Shown here: piece after piece, positions 51,643-61,535 of the stretch | How the letters are laid out: the number at the start of each line of letters is the position of its first letter | Position numbering within the stretch: the stretch's first letter is position 1 | Source of the DNA: Isoptericola peretonis | GTDB lineage: Bacteria > Actinomycetota > Actinomycetes > Actinomycetales > Cellulomonadaceae | Length of the DNA stretch: 64,000 bases | Assembly (NCBI GenBank): GCA_023241745.1 | Contig: JALQCY010000004.1 | Span: forward strand, 310,001 to 374,000 | Direction of reading: 5' to 3' | The notes under the pieces: model-generated | Seen by the model: the letters and a program-made list of their open reading frames with translations, nothing else | Databases searched by the model: none | What the model was told of the DNA's origin: nothing | Program-made: the position numbers and the translations under genes

Positions 51643-52998
51643 TCATCCGCACACCGACGTCACGTCGGCGCCCGTGAACGCCTCCTCGCCGGCCTCGCGG
51701 GTGCGCTTCGGCTCGGGGGTCTCCTCGGCCTCGCCGGACCCGTCCGTGGCCTCGTCCGTCGCGGTGGTGTCGTCGTCGGCCACCGGGGTGGCGTCGACGT
51801 CCTCCGTGCCGGGCTCGCCGTCCGCGGCCGCGTCGCTGTCGTCGTCCTTCGTGCCGTCCTTGCCGCCCTTCGACGACTCGGCCTCGATCGCGTCGCTGAG
51901 CGGCTCGTCGTTGTAGAGGTTCTTCCAGACCTCGTCGGCCTCGTCGGTGAGCAGGACGTTCGCCGCGTTGTTCGGGTCGTACGCATACGGCGCGGTCATG
52001 AAGGCGATGGTGTCAGGGCGCACGTTGCGGGCGCTGTACGCCAGCCCGGCGAGTCCTTGGATCGACGCGAAGTTGCTGCTCATCGTCATCGACCCCGTGA
52101 CGGCGCCGAGGAACTTGAGCGACTTCGTCGGGTCGGCGAGGGTACCCGCGCTGAGCACCTGGCGGGCGACGGCCGCGAGCAGCTCCTGCTGACGGCCGAT
52201 GCGGCCGAGGTCGGAGCCGTCGCCGAGCCCGTCACCCTTGCGGGCCCGGGCGTACTTGAGCGCGGTCTCGCCGTCGAGCTCCTGCACGCCCGCCGACAGG
52301 ACGAGGTTGTCGGCCTTGGGCGCCCTGATGTCGTTGGGGATGCACAGCTCCACGCCCCCCAGGGCGTCGACCATCTTCTCGAAGCCGGCGAAGTCCACGA
52401 CGACGAAGCCGTCCATCTGGACGTCGGTGATGCTCTCGATGGTCTTCTGCGCGCACAGGGCGCCGGACTCGACGTCGCCGCCCGACATGACGCCCTGGGC
52501 GAAGGCGGCGTTGAACTTCACGCCCGACAGGGGCGAGGTCTCCCCGCCGGACGACGTCGGGCACGACGGCACGTCGATCGTCGTGTCGCGGGGGATCGAC
52601 AGCATCTCCACGCGGGACCGGTCGGAGGAGATGTGCATGATCATCGTCGTGTCCGAGCGGGCGCCGTCGGTGCCGTCGCCGACGATGTCGGCGTTGTCGC
52701 CGCCGCGGCTGTCGGACCCCATGAGGACGATGTTCAGCGGCATGTCCGCGTTGGGGTCCTCCGGCATCTTCTTCTCGGGCCGGTCCTCACCGAGCAGCTT
52801 GTCGGCGTCGACCGACGTGATGTTGCCGGTGAGCTTCACCGCCGCGGTCGCGCCGCCGACGGCGACGAACGCCAGGACGGCGGTGAGCCCCATTCCCAGG
52901 GCGCGCGCGACCGAGTGCCGGCGCAGGGCGCGGGCGTGCGACGGACCCTTGACGGACTCGGGACCCGAGGCGACGTGTCGGGGGGTGGAGCGGCTCAC
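51643..52998 (-). CDS. LytR-CpsA-Psr (LCP) family ligase, second copy
   Basis: A 451-residue LCP protein with one membrane helix near residues 34-53 and an LCP domain (VLMGSDSRGGDN, VEMLSIPRDTTIDVP, KYARARKGDGLGDGSDLGRI). After residue 375 comes a highly acidic, low-complexity tail of about 75 residues ending in SVCG. This tail is unusual for the family and would lie outside the membrane. The start is GTG with TATGCT 8 nt upstream (leaderless). Confidence 0.93.
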   Translation of the reverse strand: MSRSTPRHVASGPESVKGPSHARALRRHSVARALGMGLTAVLAFVAVGGATAAVKLTGNITSVDADKLLGEDRPEKKMPEDPNADMPLNIVLMGSDSRGGDNADIVGDGTDGARSDTTMIMHISSDRSRVEMLSIPRDTTIDVPSCPTSSGGETSPLSGVKFNAAFAQGVMSGGDVESGALCAQKTIESITDVQMDGFVVVDFAGFEKMVDALGGVELCIPNDIRAPKADNLVLSAGVQELDGETALKYARARKGDGLGDGSDLGRIGRQQELLAAVARQVLSAGTLADPTKSLKFLGAVTGSMTMSSNFASIQGLAGLAYSARNVRPDTIAFMTAPYAYDPNNAANVLLTDEADEVWKNLYNDEPLSDAIEAESSKGGKDGTKDDDSDAAADGEPGTEDVDATPVADDDTTATDEATDGSGEAEETPEPKRTREAGEEAFTGADVTSVCG

Positions 52999-53006
52999 GG
53001 GAAGCG

Positions 53007-53012
53007 AGCATA
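53007..53012 (-). promoter_or_regulatory. -10 box of the second LCP gene, leaderless type
   Basis: TATGCT on the minus strand ends 8 nt before the GTG at 52998. The remaining bases up to the rmlB stop (53113) show nothing. Confidence 0.5.
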
Positions 53013-53112
53013 GAGGGTCGGTGTCACGCGGCTGCGGTGCCCGAGGACCGGGACGGTAGAGGAAATGTGTGGGTCGGTCACCCGTCCGGCCCGGTGCCTG
53101 GTCATCGCGCCG

Positions 53113-54120
<1,008 letters not shown>

Positions 54121-54191
54121 CCGGGGCGCCGCCCGCGGCCGCCGGGTGATGTCCGCGGGTCGCCCGGCGCACCGGCTGGCAGACTGAGGAG

Positions 54192-55937
54192 GTGACGGAG
54201 ACCACGCCTCACGTGCGCCAGGACCCCGCCCCGACCTCCCCGGCGAGCGCCGTGCGCCGAGCCCCCCGCTCGGGCCTGCGCGGCTACCGGCGTGCGCTCG
54301 TCGTGCTCACGCTCGCCGTGGCGGCGTGGGGCGCCGTCTGGGCCGTCGTCACGCCGCCGTTCCAGGCGCCCGACGAGCAGAACCACCTCAACAGCGCGCT
54401 CCGCATCGCGCACGGCGGCGGCTGGCCCGCGCCCGGCGACGCCTACTTCTCGCCCGGCGTCGTGGAGGCGGTCGAGGAGGCCGCCTACCACTCCGACCCG
54501 CCGGGACGCTGGACCTACCGCCCCGACGCCCGCCAGTTCGTGGACGTCGAGCCCGTGCCGCGCGACGAGCGCGCCCACATCGATGCCGCCACCGCGCTCG
54601 GGGACGCGTCCTCGGGCACGGACGTGGACCAGATGACGCAGCACCCGCCGCTGTACTACGCGCTCGCCGCCGGGGTGCTCCGGGTCAGCGGCCTGGACGA
54701 CGACCGGTGGGACGTCCAGATGCTCGCCCTGCGGCTGTTCGACGTCCTGCTGCTGGCGCTGACCGTCCCGCTCGCGGCCGAGACCGCCCGCCGCATCACC
54801 CGGTCGACCTCGGCCGGGCTGATCGCCGCCGTGTTCCCGCTGTTCCTGCCGCAGCTCGGGCACATCATGGGCGCGGTGAACAACGACGCCCTCGTGATGC
54901 TCGCGTGCGCCGGCGCCACGTATCTCGCGGCACGGGTGGTGACCGGTGACCTGCGGTGGCGCGTCGCGGTCGCGATCGGGCTCGTCCTCGGGCTGGGGCT
55001 GCTCACGAAGGTGATGGTGGCGTTCGCCGTGCCCACCGTGGTGGTCGCCTACCTGCTGGCGCGGGGCCGCTCCTGGCCCGCGCGCCTCGGCCGGGTCGTC
55101 GTCGCCGGCGTCGTGGCCGGCGTCGTCGGGGGCTGGTGGTGGGTGCGTAACGTGATCACGCTCGGCGCCGTCCAGCCGGTCGGGATCCTGCGCGAGCCGG
55201 AGACGTACGCGCAGGTCCCGGACAGCGAGGTGGTGTCGACCATCGTGGAGAAGCTGGCGCAGGCGTTCTTCGGCAACCTCGGCTGGCTGGAGGTGCGCCT
55301 GCCGGGCGCCTGGGTGGTCGCGGGCACGATGGTGCTGATGGCCGCCGGGCTGGCGGCGCTCGCGCTGCCGGGAGCACGGCGGGCGTCCGCCGCCCTGCTG
55401 CTGCTGCCCGCGGGGCTCGCGTTCGGCGTCGCGTACAACGCCTGGGACTTCCACCAGTTCAGCGGGGGGATCGTCGCGGTGCAGGGCAGGTACGTCTTCG
55501 GCGGGGTGACGGCGCTCGCCGCCGTCTTCGCCGTGGCCGTGTGGCAGCTCGTGGGCCGGCACCGACGCCGGACGGCGTGGGCCGTGCCCCTCGTGGTCGT
55601 GCTCACGCTGGCGGCCGGGGTCGGCGGGCTGGCGTGGGCGTTCGCGTCGTTCTACCGCGGTCCGGGCGAGTCCGTGGGCGACGCCGTCGACCGCTGGCTC
55701 GCATGGAGCCCCGTCGAGGCGCCCGCGCTGATCGCGGTCCTCGTGCTCGCCGTGACGGCGTGGGTGTCCGCGCTGGTCGTCGGGGCGCTCTGGCCCCGTA
55801 GACTCGCTGCGCCCGCGTCGCTCGACGCGACGGCCGGCACGGCGCCCCCAGCGGCCGTCGTGCCGTCGGCGTCGCCCGTGCCGACCGTGCCGACCGTGCC
55901 GAGCGAGGCACCCCGGCCCGTGAAGGATGCGCGATGA
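54192..55937 (+). CDS. DUF2142 family membrane protein, putative polymer glycosyltransferase
   Basis: A 581-residue membrane protein with about ten to twelve helices. The first external loop has TPPFQAPDEQNHLN, a motif with acidic residues placed as in GT-C glycosyltransferases, and QHPPLYYALAAGVLRV follows. A role in transferring sugars from a lipid carrier is inferred from the fold and from the glycosyltransferase genes that follow. The last 60 residues are Pro-Ala-Val rich. It starts the plus-strand glycan operon and overlaps the next gene (ATGA). Confidence 0.85.
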   Translation: MTETTPHVRQDPAPTSPASAVRRAPRSGLRGYRRALVVLTLAVAAWGAVWAVVTPPFQAPDEQNHLNSALRIAHGGGWPAPGDAYFSPGVVEAVEEAAYHSDPPGRWTYRPDARQFVDVEPVPRDERAHIDAATALGDASSGTDVDQMTQHPPLYYALAAGVLRVSGLDDDRWDVQMLALRLFDVLLLALTVPLAAETARRITRSTSAGLIAAVFPLFLPQLGHIMGAVNNDALVMLACAGATYLAARVVTGDLRWRVAVAIGLVLGLGLLTKVMVAFAVPTVVVAYLLARGRSWPARLGRVVVAGVVAGVVGGWWWVRNVITLGAVQPVGILREPETYAQVPDSEVVSTIVEKLAQAFFGNLGWLEVRLPGAWVVAGTMVLMAAGLAALALPGARRASAALLLLPAGLAFGVAYNAWDFHQFSGGIVAVQGRYVFGGVTALAAVFAVAVWQLVGRHRRRTAWAVPLVVVLTLAAGVGGLAWAFASFYRGPGESVGDAVDRWLAWSPVEAPALIAVLVLAVTAWVSALVVGALWPRRLAAPASLDATAGTAPPAAVVPSASPVPTVPTVPSEAPRPVKDAR

Positions 55938-56995
55938 AGCTCTTCGTCCAGATCCCGTGCCTCGACGAGGCCGGGACGCTGCCGCTCGTGCTGGCGACGA
56001 TCCCGCGGCGGGTCGAGGGCTTCGACAGCGTCGAGATCCTCGTCGTCGACGACGGGTCCACGGACGGGACGGCCGAGGTGGCGCGCCGGCTCGGGGTGCG
56101 GCACGTGGTGCGGCACCCGAGCACGCTGGGCCTCGCCCGGTCGTTCCGCGACGGCGTGGACTACGCGCTGGCCCACGGGGCCGACGTCGTCGTCAACACC
56201 GACGGCGACAACCAGTACCCGTCCGAGCGCATCGGCGACCTCGTGGCTCCCATCGTGGCGGGCCAGGCGGACATCGTGGTCGCCGACCGGCAGACCGCGA
56301 CCATCGAGCACTTCTCCCCGTTCAAGAAGCGGATGCAGCGCCTCGGCAGCCGGGTGGTGAGCGCGGCCGCCGGGGTGGAGCTGCCCGACGCCGCCAGCGG
56401 GTTCCGCGCCTACTCGCGGGGCGCGCTGCTGCGGCTCAACGTGGTGACCCAGTTCAGCTACACCATGGAGACGATCATCCAGGCGGGGAACAAGCGCCTG
56501 CGGATCGCGAGCCTGCCGATCACCACGAACGCGAAGACGCGCGAGTCGCGGCTCTTCTCCAACATCTGGCAGCACATGGGCAGGTCCGGCCGGGCGATCG
56601 TGCGCTCCTGGATCATGTTCCGTCCGCACCTGGTGTTCCTCACGCTCGGCGCGCTGTTCTTCGTCGCTGCGGCCGTGCCCGCCGTGCGGTTCCTCGTCTT
56701 CCTCGCCCAGGGCGACGCCGGCGGCCACGTGCAGTCCCTCGTCTTCGCGGGCGCGATGCTGGTCGGGGCGCTGCTGTGCCTGGCGCTGCTCGTCATCGCG
56801 GACCTGCAGCGCACCAACCGCACGCTGGTGGAGGAGGCCCTCGAGCGCGTCAAGGAGCTCCAGTACGGGCCTCGGCGGGTCGTGCTGGACGGCGTGCCCG
56901 ACGGCGTTCCTGACGCGGTGCCCGGCGGTGTCGCCCCCAGCGCGACCGACAGGGTGCCCGACCACGTCCCCGGCGAGCAGGACGCGCCCGCGTGA
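55934..56995 (+). CDS. Family 2 glycosyltransferase with C-terminal membrane helices
   Basis: A 353-residue GT-A enzyme related to dolichol/polyprenol-phosphate sugar synthases. LFVQIPCLDEAGTLPLVLAT, EILVVDDGSTDGTAEVA and VNTDGDNQYPSERI hold the nucleotide-sugar and metal sites. Two membrane helices (about residues 233-253 and 270-292) anchor it. It probably makes a polyprenyl-phosphate sugar for the DUF2142 protein. The last 40 residues contain degenerate Val-Pro-Asp repeats. It overlaps the next gene (GTGA). Confidence 0.92.
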   Translation: MKLFVQIPCLDEAGTLPLVLATIPRRVEGFDSVEILVVDDGSTDGTAEVARRLGVRHVVRHPSTLGLARSFRDGVDYALAHGADVVVNTDGDNQYPSERIGDLVAPIVAGQADIVVADRQTATIEHFSPFKKRMQRLGSRVVSAAAGVELPDAASGFRAYSRGALLRLNVVTQFSYTMETIIQAGNKRLRIASLPITTNAKTRESRLFSNIWQHMGRSGRAIVRSWIMFRPHLVFLTLGALFFVAAAVPAVRFLVFLAQGDAGGHVQSLVFAGAMLVGALLCLALLVIADLQRTNRTLVEEALERVKELQYGPRRVVLDGVPDGVPDAVPGGVAPSATDRVPDHVPGEQDAPA

Positions 56996-58146
56996 TCGTC
57001 GCGTTCGGCACGTACGACTCCGCCCGGCACCCGCGCGTCGGGGTGCTCGTCGCAGGGCTCCGCGCCCACGGGTACACGGTGCGCGAGCTCGACCGTCCGC
57101 TCGGCCTGACCACGGCGCAGCGGGTGCGGATGCTGCGCCAGCCGTGGCGCCTGCCCGGGCTGCTGGTGCGCCTGCTGCGCTGCTGGGCGCTGCTGGTGGG
57201 CGACGTCGTGGCACACCGGCGCCGGCACGGTCGTCCGGACGCGGTGCTCGTGGGATACCTCGGCCACTTCGACGTCGTGCTCGCACGCCTCCTGTTCCCA
57301 CGCACCCCGGTGCTGCTGGACCACCTGGTCTTCGCCGGCGACACCGCCACGGACCGGGGTGCTCGCGGTGCGCGGGTCACGCTGCTGCGCGGCCTGGACC
57401 GCCTGGCCACCACCTGCGCGGACGTCGTGCTGCTCGACACCCCCGAGCACCTGGCCATGCTGCGCGAGCTCGTGCCCTCCCGCGCGTCCCGCGGGCTCGT
57501 CGTGCCGGTCGGCGCGCCGCAGGGCTGGTTCGACGCGGCGCCCGCCGGCACGCCGGCCACGGCCGAGAACGACGGCCGGCCGCTGCGCGTCGTCTTCTTC
57601 GGCCTGTTCACCCCGCTGCAGGGCACCGACGTGCTCGCCGACGCCCTCGCCTCCGCCCTGCCCCGCGCGGCCGAGGACGCGACGCACGGCGGCCGGCCGC
57701 TGGAGGTCACCCTCGTCGGCTCCGGGCAGGACCTGGCCGCCGCCCGCGACCGCCTGCACGACACGCCGGGCATCACCTGGCGGGACTGGGTCGAGCCGGC
57801 CGACCTGCCGGCGCTGGTCGCCGCGCACGACGTCTGCCTCGGGATCTTCTCCGCGACCCCCAAGGGCCTGCGCGTGGTGCCGAACAAGGTCTTCCAGGGG
57901 CTGGCCGCCGGTCGGGTCGTCGTCACCTCCGACACCGGACCGCAGCGCCGGCTGCTGGGCGACCACCTCGAGCTCGTCCCGCCGGCCGACCCCGCCGCGC
58001 TGGCCGACCGGCTGCTCTCCCTGCGCGACCCCGCCGTCCTCGCCGCCGCCCGGGAGCGCGCGGCGACCGGTCGCGACCTCGTGCGCTCCGCGGCCGTCGT
58101 CGACCCGCTGGTCCGCCTGCTCGACGCGCGCGGGGTCCGCCCGTGA
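56992..58146 (+). CDS. Family 4-like (GT-B) glycosyltransferase
   Basis: A 384-residue cytoplasmic GT-B enzyme. The N-domain opens IVAFGTYDSARHPRVGVLVA. The C-domain contains VVFFGLFTPLQGTDVLADAL and the nucleotide-sugar site ATPKGLRVVPNKVFQGLAAG. A sugar residue addition to a lipid-linked glycan is expected; donor and acceptor are unknown. The GTG start and stop are both overlapped by neighbours. Confidence 0.9.
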   Translation: MIVAFGTYDSARHPRVGVLVAGLRAHGYTVRELDRPLGLTTAQRVRMLRQPWRLPGLLVRLLRCWALLVGDVVAHRRRHGRPDAVLVGYLGHFDVVLARLLFPRTPVLLDHLVFAGDTATDRGARGARVTLLRGLDRLATTCADVVLLDTPEHLAMLRELVPSRASRGLVVPVGAPQGWFDAAPAGTPATAENDGRPLRVVFFGLFTPLQGTDVLADALASALPRAAEDATHGGRPLEVTLVGSGQDLAAARDRLHDTPGITWRDWVEPADLPALVAAHDVCLGIFSATPKGLRVVPNKVFQGLAAGRVVVTSDTGPQRRLLGDHLELVPPADPAALADRLLSLRDPAVLAAARERAATGRDLVRSAAVVDPLVRLLDARGVRP

Positions 58147-59081
58147 CGGCCGACAGCGGCCGAGGGGCGTTGTCCCGTGCGCTCGCCGTGCTGCGCTCCC
58201 CGTGGGTGCGCTGGGGCTTCCTCGCCCTCGCGATCGGCCTCGCGGCCTACGCCGTCTACGCCGCCCGCGACGACCTCGCCCAGGCGGCCGCCCAGCTCTC
58301 CTGGCAGCGCCTGGCCCTCGCCCTCGTCCTGTCCGTCGCGTTCGTGCTGTGCACCTTCGTGTCGTGGCGGGTGGTGCTCGCCGACCTCGGTTCCCGCGCG
58401 GGGCTGCGCGTCGCCCTGCGGGTCTTCGGGCTCAGCCAGCTCGGCAAGTACGTGCCCGGCGGCGTGTGGAACGTCGTCGCGGCCGCCGAGCTCGGCGTCG
58501 ACCACGGCATCGCGCGCCGCACCTCCGTCACGACGACGGCGGTCGCGACGCTCGTGGGGGTCGTCTCGGGCGCCGTCGTCGGCCTGGTCGCGCTGCCGTT
58601 CGTCGCGACGGGGGCCCTGGGCTCGGCGGGGCCTCTGCTGTGGGTGCTGCCCGCGGTGGCCGTCGTCCTGCTGCCGCCGGTGCTCAACCGGCTCGTGGCC
58701 TGGGCGCTGCGCGTCGCGCGCCGCCCCCCGCTCGAGCGCCCGCTGGGCTGGCGCGGCCTCGGCGCCGCCACGCTCTGGTCCGTGACCGGGTGGCTGCTCG
58801 CGGGCGCGCAGGTGTGGGTGCTGGCCGTCGGCCTCGGCATGCCGTCGGACGCCCGGGGGGCCGCCCTCGCCGTCGGCGGCTACGCGCTCGCCTGGGTGGT
58901 CGGGTTCCTCGTGGTGGTCGTGCCCGCCGGGGCGGGGGCGCGTGAGCTCGTGCTGCTCGCCGTCCTCGCGGGGGTGCTGCCGCACGCGGCGGTGCTGCTG
59001 CTGGTGCTGGTCAGCCGCGTGCTCGTGACCCTCGCCGACCTGGTGCTCGCGGGACTGGGAGCCCTGGCCCGGCCGAGGTGA
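58143..59081 (+). CDS. Lysylphosphatidylglycerol synthase TM-like protein (UPF0104)
   Basis: A 312-residue membrane protein with about eight helices. SWRVVLADLGSRAGLRVALR, FGLSQLGKYVPGGVWNVVAA and VVVPAGAGARELVLLAVLAG are the landmarks of the family. Members beside glycosyltransferases are often suggested to act as flippases or accessory glycan transport factors. It is the last gene of the four-gene coupled set from 54192 and is convergent with rmlC, 17 bp away. Confidence 0.88.
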   Translation: MTADSGRGALSRALAVLRSPWVRWGFLALAIGLAAYAVYAARDDLAQAAAQLSWQRLALALVLSVAFVLCTFVSWRVVLADLGSRAGLRVALRVFGLSQLGKYVPGGVWNVVAAAELGVDHGIARRTSVTTTAVATLVGVVSGAVVGLVALPFVATGALGSAGPLLWVLPAVAVVLLPPVLNRLVAWALRVARRPPLERPLGWRGLGAATLWSVTGWLLAGAQVWVLAVGLGMPSDARGAALAVGGYALAWVVGFLVVVVPAGAGARELVLLAVLAGVLPHAAVLLLVLVSRVLVTLADLVLAGLGALARPR

Positions 59082-59098
59082 CCGCCGGGTCCCGGTCG

Positions 59099-59716
59099 TC
59101 AGCCGCGGAGCGACGCGAGGTGGGCCTGGACGGCGTCGCGGGTGGGCAGCAGGCCCTGCTCGCGGGCCTGGGCGAGGGTGGGGGCGGCGGTGTCCTTGTC
59201 GGACAGCTGTGCGGTGAGCGGCGACCCGTCGCGGGCCGTGGTGGGCCACTCGATGCCGACCTCGGGGTCGAGGGGATGGATGCCGTGCTCGGCGGTGGGG
59301 TTGTAGCCGGTGGAGCACAGGTACAGCACGGTCGAGCCGTCCTCCAGCGACATGAACGCGTGCCCGAGGCCTTCGCCCAGGTAGATGGCGCGTCGGTCGA
59401 CGTCGTCGAGCAGGACGGAGTCCCACTGCCCGAAGGTGGCCGAACCGGTGCGGAGGTCGACGACGACGTCGAGGACGGCGCCCTGGGGGCAGGTGACGTA
59501 CTTGGCCTGGCCGGGCGGGACGTCCGCGTAGTGGATGCCGCGCAGGACGCCGGCGGCGGAGACCGAGGCGTTGGCCTGCTGCAGGTCCAACCGGTGGCCG
59601 ACCGCGTCCGCGAAGGGGTCGGCCTTGAACCACTCGAGGAAGACGCCGCGGGGGTCGCCGTGCTGCTTCGGGGTGATCTCGTAGGCGCCGGCCACGGCCA
59701 GCTCGCGGATCTGCAC
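59099..59716 (-). CDS. rmlC: dTDP-4-dehydrorhamnose 3,5-epimerase RmlC
   Basis: A 205-residue cupin epimerase. Marks are GDPRGVFLEWFKAD, LDLQQANASVSAAGVLRGIH, VTCPQGAVLDVVVDLR, and YLGEGLGHAFMSLEDGSTV, where the catalytic His and Tyr positions lie. It acts between RmlB and RmlD in dTDP-rhamnose synthesis. GTG 59716 has GAGGGAG upstream. It is divergent from rmlD and the two share the palindrome at 59780-59795. Confidence 0.95.
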   Translation of the reverse strand: MQIRELAVAGAYEITPKQHGDPRGVFLEWFKADPFADAVGHRLDLQQANASVSAAGVLRGIHYADVPPGQAKYVTCPQGAVLDVVVDLRTGSATFGQWDSVLLDDVDRRAIYLGEGLGHAFMSLEDGSTVLYLCSTGYNPTAEHGIHPLDPEVGIEWPTTARDGSPLTAQLSDKDTAAPTLAQAREQGLLPTRDAVQAHLASLRG

Positions 59717-59779
59717 GGGTGCTCCCTCGGGTCCAGGGCGGGTCGACCGGTCTGCCGGGGGCCCGGCCGGGCCGCCCGT

Positions 59780-59795
59780 GCCTAGGATCCTAGGC
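59780..59795. promoter_or_regulatory. Palindromic -10 element shared by rmlC and rmlD
   Basis: GCCTAGGATCCTAGGC is a perfect 16-bp palindrome. It contains TAGGAT on both strands (59783-59788 plus; 59787-59792 minus). On the plus strand TAGGAT ends 7 nt before the rmlD GTG, the leaderless geometry. On the minus strand it would start the rmlC transcript about 65 nt before its GTG. The two -10 boxes overlap, so the promoters should exclude each other. Confidence 0.6.
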
Positions 59796-60695
59796 GTGAG
59801 CACCGCAGCCGTCCCCGCCGCCGTGGACCCCGCCCCGTCGTCCGCCGGGGAGCGCTGGGTGGTGACCGGCGCGGGCGGGATGCTCGGCCACGACCTGCTC
59901 GACGTGCTGCGCGCCGCGGACGCCGACGTCGTCCCGCTCCGCCGGACGGACCTGGACGTCACCGACGCGCCGGCGGTCGCCGCCGCCGTCCGCGGCGCCG
60001 ACGTCGTCGTGAACTGCGCGGCGTGGACGGCGGTGGACGACGCCGAGGCGCACGAGCCGGAGGCCTTCGACGTGAACGCCGTCGGGGCCGCGAACCTGGC
60101 CCGCGCCGCGCGCGCGGCGGGCGCGCGCCTGGTGCAGGTGTCCACGGACTACGTGTTCGACGGGCGCGCGAGCGCCCCGTACGCGGAGGGCACGCCCCTG
60201 GCGCCCGTGTCCGCGTACGGGCGCACCAAGGCCGCGGGGGAGTGGGCGGTGCGCGCCGAGGCGCCCGACCACCTGATCGTGCGCACCGCGTGGCTGTACG
60301 GGGCGCACGGCGGCTGCTTCCCGAAGACGATGGCGCGCCTGGGTGCGCAGAAGGACCGGCTCGCGGTCGTGGACGACCAGGTGGGCCAGCCGACCTGGAC
60401 GCGTGACCTGGCCGACCTGGTCGTGCGGCTCGTGGCGGCCGGGGCGCCCGCGGGGACCTATCACGGCACGTCCTCGGGGCAGACGTCCTGGTACGGGTTC
60501 ACCCGCCGGATCCTCGCCTCGGCCGGCCTGACGACACCGGTGGAGCCCACGACGTCCGACGCGTTCGTCCGCCCCGCGCCCCGGCCGGCGTACTCCGTGC
60601 TCGGGCACGACGCCCTGCACGCCGCCGGGGTCGAGCCGATCGGCGACTGGGCCGCGCGGTGGGACGCCGCGGCGGCCGAGGTGCTGGCAGGCTGA
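59796..60695 (+). CDS. rmlD: dTDP-4-dehydrorhamnose reductase RmlD
   Basis: A 299-residue short-chain dehydrogenase/reductase enzyme that reduces the 4-keto group in the last step to dTDP-L-rhamnose. VTGAGGMLGHDLLDVLR binds the cofactor, VNCAAWTAVDDAEA and VSTDYVFDGRASAPYAEG line the site, and SAYGRTKAAGEWAV holds the Tyr-xxx-Lys pair. GTG 59796 is chosen because TAGGAT lies 7 nt upstream; a GTG at 59778 would lie outside such a transcript. Confidence 0.95.
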   Translation: MSTAAVPAAVDPAPSSAGERWVVTGAGGMLGHDLLDVLRAADADVVPLRRTDLDVTDAPAVAAAVRGADVVVNCAAWTAVDDAEAHEPEAFDVNAVGAANLARAARAAGARLVQVSTDYVFDGRASAPYAEGTPLAPVSAYGRTKAAGEWAVRAEAPDHLIVRTAWLYGAHGGCFPKTMARLGAQKDRLAVVDDQVGQPTWTRDLADLVVRLVAAGAPAGTYHGTSSGQTSWYGFTRRILASAGLTTPVEPTTSDAFVRPAPRPAYSVLGHDALHAAGVEPIGDWAARWDAAAAEVLAG

Positions 60696-60699
60696 CCCC

Positions 60700-61455
60700 G
60701 TGCCGAACACCGCGACCACCCCGCCCCCGCTCACCCTGTACGGCAGCCTGCGGTGGGACGTCGTGGAACCGCTGCTGCCCGGAGCCGCAGGCCGCGTCCT
60801 CGAGGTCGGCTGCGGCCAGGGAGCGGCCGGCGTCCGGCTCGCGGCCCGGGCCGCGGCGTACACGGGCGTCGAGCTCGACGCCGACAGCGCCGCGACCGCC
60901 GAGCAGCGACTCGTCGAGGCCGGGGTGCCGGGCACGGTGGTCCACGGCCCCCTCGACACCCTGCCCGCCGCGGAGCGCTTCGACCTGGTCTGCGCCTTCG
61001 AGGTGATCGAGCACATCGAGGACGACGCCGCCGCGCTGCGCGAGTGGGTCGCGCGCCTGCGCCCCGGAGGCACGCTGCTCCTGTCCACGCCGGCCTGGCA
61101 GCGCCGGTTCGGCCCCATGGACGAGGCCGTCGGTCACTTCCGCCGGTACGACCCGCCGGCGCTCGCGGCCCTGCTGCGGGACGCCGGGCTCAACAACGTC
61201 GGCCTGCGCCTGTACGGCGTTCCCCTCGGCTATGCCCTGGAGGCCGCGCGCAACCAGCTCGCCCGGCGCCGTCCGGGCCTGCGCGAGGAAGGGAGCACCG
61301 CCGACCGCACCGCGCGCAGCGGCCGCCTCTTCCAGCCGACGACCGCGACGCAGGGCACCCTGGTGCGTGCCGCGACGTGGCCGTTCCGCAAGGCGCAGCG
61401 GGCGTTCCCGCGCACGGGCACCGGCCTCGTCGCCTGGGGCCGCGCCCCCGGCTGA
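60700..61455 (+). CDS. Class I SAM-dependent methyltransferase
   Basis: A 251-residue methyltransferase. The SAM loop VLEVGCGQGAAGVRLAARA and the second motif TGVELDADSAATAEQRLVEA are clear, followed by FDLVCAFEVIEHIEDDAAAL. It starts 4 nt after rmlD (GTG) and lies within the rhamnose locus. Methylation of a glycan or lipid intermediate is a reasonable guess, not shown by sequence. It is convergent with rmlA across repeat A2. Confidence 0.9.
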   Translation: MPNTATTPPPLTLYGSLRWDVVEPLLPGAAGRVLEVGCGQGAAGVRLAARAAAYTGVELDADSAATAEQRLVEAGVPGTVVHGPLDTLPAAERFDLVCAFEVIEHIEDDAAALREWVARLRPGGTLLLSTPAWQRRFGPMDEAVGHFRRYDPPALAALLRDAGLNNVGLRLYGVPLGYALEAARNQLARRRPGLREEGSTADRTARSGRLFQPTTATQGTLVRAATWPFRKAQRAFPRTGTGLVAWGRAPG

Positions 61456-61468
61456 GCACCCGGCCGAA

Positions 61469-61534
61469 GCGTTGTGAGCGCGATTTCGGGGACAATCCTC
61501 GCTCGGAATGTCCCCGAAATCGCGCTCACAACGC
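61469..61534. repeat. Inverted repeat A2, probable bidirectional terminator (family A)
   Basis: Perfect 26-bp arms (61469-61494 and 61509-61534) enclose a 14-nt loop. The core GTGAGCGCGATTTCGGGGAC is that of A1 with one C-to-T change, matched by the G-to-A change in the other arm. As in A1, the element separates convergent genes and ends 2 nt before the stop codon of the minus-strand gene (rmlA). Confidence 0.88.
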
Positions 61535-61535
61535 C

